From IMG/VR virus record IMGVR_UViG_3300032092_000051, positions 1 through 49,475 of that record: 49,475 nt of DNA; one strand, 5' to 3'. The notes under the pieces are model-generated. The model was not told where the DNA came from. It searched no databases and saw only the letters and a program-made list of their open reading frames with translations. The stretch's first letter is position 1; each line of letters begins with the position of its first letter. The stretch comes from a virus. The translations under genes were made by a program, and so were the position numbers. Positions 46,875 through 49,475 of the stretch are shown piece by piece.

Positions 46875-47426
46875 ATGACAAATAGTACTGAAGATGATCG
46901 CTTGAAGAAGCCGGAATTTGACGTTGTAGGTCGGCGCGAAACTCGCCGGTCTCAGGACCGGCAGGTCACTGAGAACCGCGAAGTGAGCGAAGATGACCGG
47001 CTCGAAATGTTCCGTAACCAACTTTTCAATGACGCACTTCCTGATCTGCCGGACGTCCCGGGCTATCATATGTGCTGGCTAACCACGCAAAATCCGCGTG
47101 ATCCTATCCACCGTCGCATGCAGCTCGGCTACGAGCCAGTGCGACCGGATGAGATACCGGGGATGGAATACGCTTCGATCAAGACTGGTGAATGGACTGG
47201 TTTTATTGGGGTCAATGAGATGCTCGCGTTTAAGCTGCCCATCAGCCTGTACAACAGGTTCATGCAGGAAGCTCACCACGATGCACCCCTTCGCGAGGAA
47301 GATAAGCTTGCCGAGGTTGCGGATGCTATCCGTGAACAGGCTGAGCGAGCCGGTAGCACAATGTACGAGGGCGACGGATTGTCGGAGATGCGTGATTTCA
47401 ACCCTCGGGCACCGCAGGTGTGGTGA
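46875..47426 (+). CDS. Head-module protein, function unknown
   Basis: A 183-residue protein. A polar, charged N-terminus (DVVGRRETRRSQDRQVTENR) precedes the core LFNDALPDLPDVPGYHMCWL then TTQNPRDPIHRRMQLGYEPV, EYASIKTGEWTGFIGVNEML and AFKLPISLYNRFMQEAHHDA. Proteins with this core (GYHxCWLTTxNxxDxIxxRxxLGYEPV) lie between scaffold and capsid genes in related phages, as I recall. A minor capsid or assembly role is inferred. AAGGAGTGAGACAAC precedes the ATG. Confidence 0.7.
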   Translation: MTNSTEDDRLKKPEFDVVGRRETRRSQDRQVTENREVSEDDRLEMFRNQLFNDALPDLPDVPGYHMCWLTTQNPRDPIHRRMQLGYEPVRPDEIPGMEYASIKTGEWTGFIGVNEMLAFKLPISLYNRFMQEAHHDAPLREEDKLAEVADAIREQAERAGSTMYEGDGLSEMRDFNPRAPQVW

Positions 47427-47461
47427 CCGAGTAACCGCAACTAACTACGAGGTATAAGACT

Positions 47462-48028
47462 ATGTCTTCGGTATCCCAACCGTTCGGCCTACGTCCCGTC
47501 TACTCGCCAAGCGGTGTGGTTCGCCCCACCGCCTACTCGATCCTTACGGGCTACGCAGCGAACATTTTCCAGAACCAGCCGGTCAAGATCGTTACGTCTT
47601 CGACTGGCGAAGGTACCATTGCTGCGGCAGCCATCGGCGACCGCTTCATCGGCACCTTCCAAGGCGTTGAGTTCACGGACACAGACGGTCGCCGTCGCGT
47701 ATCCAACAAGTGGACTGCATCGCAAGCAGGCACCGACATCGTTGCCTACGTCACGCTTGACCCGACAATCGTTTACGAAATCCAGAGCAACGCTGCTTTG
47801 GTCGTAGCCGACATCGGTAAGCAGTACGACTTCACCACCATCGGTACTGGTTCGACTGTTGTCGGCATCAGCCAGATGATGCTTGACGTCGCTTCTGCTG
47901 CTGCAAACGCGTCGTTCCGCCTGATCGGGATCACTCCCGGTCCCGACAACAACTGGGGTGACACTTACGTCATCGCTCAGGTCCAAATCAGCGAACATCA
48001 GAACGTCGCTGACGTGGCCGCATACTAA
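47462..48028 (+). CDS. Putative capsid decoration/structural protein
   Basis: A 188-residue beta-rich protein: SVSQPFGLRPVYSPSGVVRP, SILTGYAANIFQNQPVKIVT, GDRFIGTFQGVEFTDTDGRR, then KWTASQAGTDIVAYVTLDPT and RLIGITPGPDNNWGDTYVIA. It lies directly before the capsid gene with a 13-nt gap, the usual place for a decoration protein. No signal peptide or enzyme motif. Product class inferred from fold-like pattern and position. Confidence 0.7.
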   Translation: MSSVSQPFGLRPVYSPSGVVRPTAYSILTGYAANIFQNQPVKIVTSSTGEGTIAAAAIGDRFIGTFQGVEFTDTDGRRRVSNKWTASQAGTDIVAYVTLDPTIVYEIQSNAALVVADIGKQYDFTTIGTGSTVVGISQMMLDVASAAANASFRLIGITPGPDNNWGDTYVIAQVQISEHQNVADVAAY

Positions 48029-48041
48029 GGAGGGCTGAACT

Positions 48042-48956
48042 ATGGCTACCCCAATGCGGAGTACAGACTTCCGCTCAATCGTTGAGCCGATCCTGAACGA
48101 AGAGTTCAACGGCATCTATGACCAGCGCGCTGACGAATGGTCGCAGGTTTTCAAAGAGTTCAAGGGCATTCCTCGGAACTATCATGAAGAGCCTGTCCTG
48201 TTCGGCTTCGGTGCTGCACCGGAACTGCCCGACGGCATGCCGGTCACCTATCAATCAGGCGGCGTGCTGTTCATTCAGCGTTACGTCTACAAGGTCTACG
48301 GTCTGGCATTCGCCCTGACCAAGGTTCTTGTTGAAGATGGTGATCACATCCGTATCGGCCAGACCTATGCACGTCACCTTGCACAGTCGCTGATCGAGAC
48401 CAAGGAAACGCTTGGTGCCAACATCCTGAACCGCGCCTTCAACGCCGCGTACACGGGTGGTGACGGCAAGTCGCTCGTTGCAACGGATCACCCGATTGCA
48501 CAGGGCACGTTCTCGAACCAGCTCTCGACCGCTGCAAACCTCTCGCAGACGTCGCTTGAGCAGCTCCTCATCCAGATCCGCAACGCCGTAGACAACAACG
48601 GCAAGCGTATCCGTTTGACACCGAAGAAGATCGTTTCCGGTCCTTCCAACGTGTTCCAAGCTGAGGTTCTGCTGAAGTCCGCACTGCGTGCAGGCACCGC
48701 AAACAACGATGTCAACCCTGTGAAGAGCATGGGTCTCCTCGATGACGGTCAAGCTAACCTTTCACGTATCACCTCGACCACTGCATGGTGGGTACAGACT
48801 GATGCGCCAGAAGGCCTCAAGCTCGCGATGCGTCGCGGCCTTGAGAAGTCGATGGAAGGTGACTTCGAGACCGACAGCATGCGGTACAAAGCCACCGAGC
48901 GTTATGCGTTCGGCTGGACCGATCCGCGCGGTGTCTACGGCACGGCTGGCATCTAA
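48042..48956 (+). CDS. Major capsid protein (HK97-fold type)
   Basis: A 304-residue protein: RSTDFRSIVEPILNEEFNGI, DQRADEWSQVFKEFKGIPRN, RYVYKVYGLAFALTKVLVED, the spine-helix-like TYARHLAQSLIETKETLGAN, GGDGKSLVATDHPIAQGTFS and KRIRLTPKKIVSGPSNVFQA. This matches gpT-like or HK97-fold capsid proteins without an N-terminal delta domain; scaffolding is supplied in trans. An AAGGAGGG Shine-Dalgarno and a strong terminator 8 nt after the stop fit very high expression. Confidence 0.88.
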   Translation: MATPMRSTDFRSIVEPILNEEFNGIYDQRADEWSQVFKEFKGIPRNYHEEPVLFGFGAAPELPDGMPVTYQSGGVLFIQRYVYKVYGLAFALTKVLVEDGDHIRIGQTYARHLAQSLIETKETLGANILNRAFNAAYTGGDGKSLVATDHPIAQGTFSNQLSTAANLSQTSLEQLLIQIRNAVDNNGKRIRLTPKKIVSGPSNVFQAEVLLKSALRAGTANNDVNPVKSMGLLDDGQANLSRITSTTAWWVQTDAPEGLKLAMRRGLEKSMEGDFETDSMRYKATERYAFGWTDPRGVYGTAGI

Positions 48957-48963
48957 CCGGGTT

Positions 48964-48981
48964 GGGGAGCTTCGGCTCCCC
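48964..48981 (+). terminator. Hairpin terminator after the capsid gene
   Basis: GGGGAGC, loop TTCG, GCTCCCC: a 7-bp GC-rich stem with the very stable UUCG tetraloop, followed by tccctcttcct, moderately pyrimidine-rich. It lies 8 nt after the capsid stop and should end or stabilise the capsid mRNA. Confidence 0.75.
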
Positions 48982-49005
48982 TCCCTCTTCCTAAGGAGAA
49001 ACCAG

Positions 49006-49449
49006 ATGTCACAGACTACTTGGAGCGGACCACTCGCCTCTGGCGACCGCAACGCAGGCGAAAGTGGCGGACCGAACCTCGGCTTCGTCACTCTCAGCCA
49101 AACCGCGCTGATTAACTTCGACGCCACGTTGGTACAAAACGCGACGTTCAACATCCCTGCGTCCTCGCAGATTGTTGACTTCTACGTTGACGTGCTGACG
49201 GCTTACGACAGCGCAACGTCCGCAACGCTCTCGGCTGGTACCGCTTCTGGCGGCACTCAGTATCTGAGCGGCGTGAGCGTTAAGACGGCAGCTCGCCGTC
49301 CGAACGCGTTCAGTGCTGCGCAGCTTGCTGCGATGGACGACGTTGGTGCGAACCGCACGGTTGTCGCAACTGTAACTTCAGTCGGTCAGCCGACTGCTGG
49401 TCAAGTTCGCGTCACCATGCTGTACGTGCAAACAACGGCTGATGACTAA
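49006..49449 (+). CDS. Putative structural protein after the capsid gene
   Basis: A 147-residue beta-rich protein: LASGDRNAGESGGPNLGFVT, LSQTALINFDATLVQNATFN then IPASSQIVDFYVDVLTAYDS, GTASGGTQYLSGVSVKTAAR and a final VTSVGQPTAGQVRVTMLYVQ. It resembles small phage head proteins that decorate capsids. AAGGAG lies 7 nt before ATG 49006; the longer frame back to 48742 is antisense-like shadow of the capsid gene. After its stop, the last 26 bases end in agagggg, probably the Shine-Dalgarno of the next late gene. Confidence 0.75.
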   Translation: MSQTTWSGPLASGDRNAGESGGPNLGFVTLSQTALINFDATLVQNATFNIPASSQIVDFYVDVLTAYDSATSATLSAGTASGGTQYLSGVSVKTAARRPNAFSAAQLAAMDDVGANRTVVATVTSVGQPTAGQVRVTMLYVQTTADD

Positions 49450-49475
49450 GCATTAGTCTTATGCTATAAGAGGGG

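Noticed and set aside
1-49475. Lysogeny genes, tRNA genes or a CRISPR array
   Set aside because: I looked for integrase motifs, an att-like tRNA fragment, cloverleaf genes and regularly spaced repeats with unique spacers and saw none. The Cro/YdaS-like gene alone does not show a temperate life cycle.

Overview
The window is part of the genome of a tailed double-stranded DNA phage, most likely a podovirus (short tail). It carries a complete packaging and head module, a P22/SU10-style tail adaptor and nozzle, a block of large internal virion proteins and two S74-type fibres. I see no tape-measure/tail-tube/sheath set, integrase, tRNA, rRNA, CRISPR array or insertion sequence. An alphaproteobacterial host is suggested, by inference, by a GapR/DUF2312 homologue and by general resemblance to phages of marine and freshwater Alphaproteobacteria. 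The first gene is cut by the window edge, and late genes run off the right edge, so this is a slice of a larger or circularly permuted genome.

Layout. (1) 1-23.8 kb, + strand: a 5'-truncated S74 fibre; small accessory genes; an envelope/lysis cassette (membrane proteins, two proteins with Sec signal peptides, a GH19 endolysin); the tail adaptor, a second S74 fibre, the nozzle/stabilisation protein, and a run of internal virion proteins mostly joined by 1-nt TAATG/TGATG overlaps. (2) 23.7-39.9 kb, - strand: early and replication genes. From the promoter-distal end these are a DUF6378 protein, an SNF2-like helicase, a VRR-NUC nuclease, a CmoA-like methyltransferase, a cytosine-5 methyltransferase, family A DNA polymerase, GapR-like protein, ssDNA-binding protein, Cas4/DUF2800 nuclease, a PrimPol-helicase fusion, a YdaS/Cro-like regulator, and then a dense array of very small genes chained by 4-nt ATGA/GTGA/TTGA overlaps. 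(3) 39.9-40.36 kb: a divergent non-coding region with repeated TGCAGCAT boxes in both orientations around a hairpin, and a candidate late promoter. (4) 40.36-49.48 kb, + strand: small and large terminase, portal, a GroES-like co-chaperonin, scaffold, decoration protein, major capsid protein with a UUCG terminator, and a further structural protein.

Regulation. Four - strand operon starts (26.1, 33.4, 36.5 and 39.9 kb) share a 17-bp dyad, TGCAAY-N5-RTTGCA, followed by a leader box ATCAGCAACG and a GGAG Shine-Dalgarno. A fifth dyad abuts the -35 of the + strand late promoter. The most unusual element is the 143-nt leader of the DNA polymerase gene (29923-30065). It is packed with long inverted repeats, pairs the polymerase Shine-Dalgarno into a 24-position stem, and shows in its loop a 16-nt sequence that is the reverse complement (15 of 16) of the leader box plus Shine-Dalgarno of the 26.1-kb operon. 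This would allow RNA-RNA regulation in cis or in trans; it is my best candidate for something undescribed.
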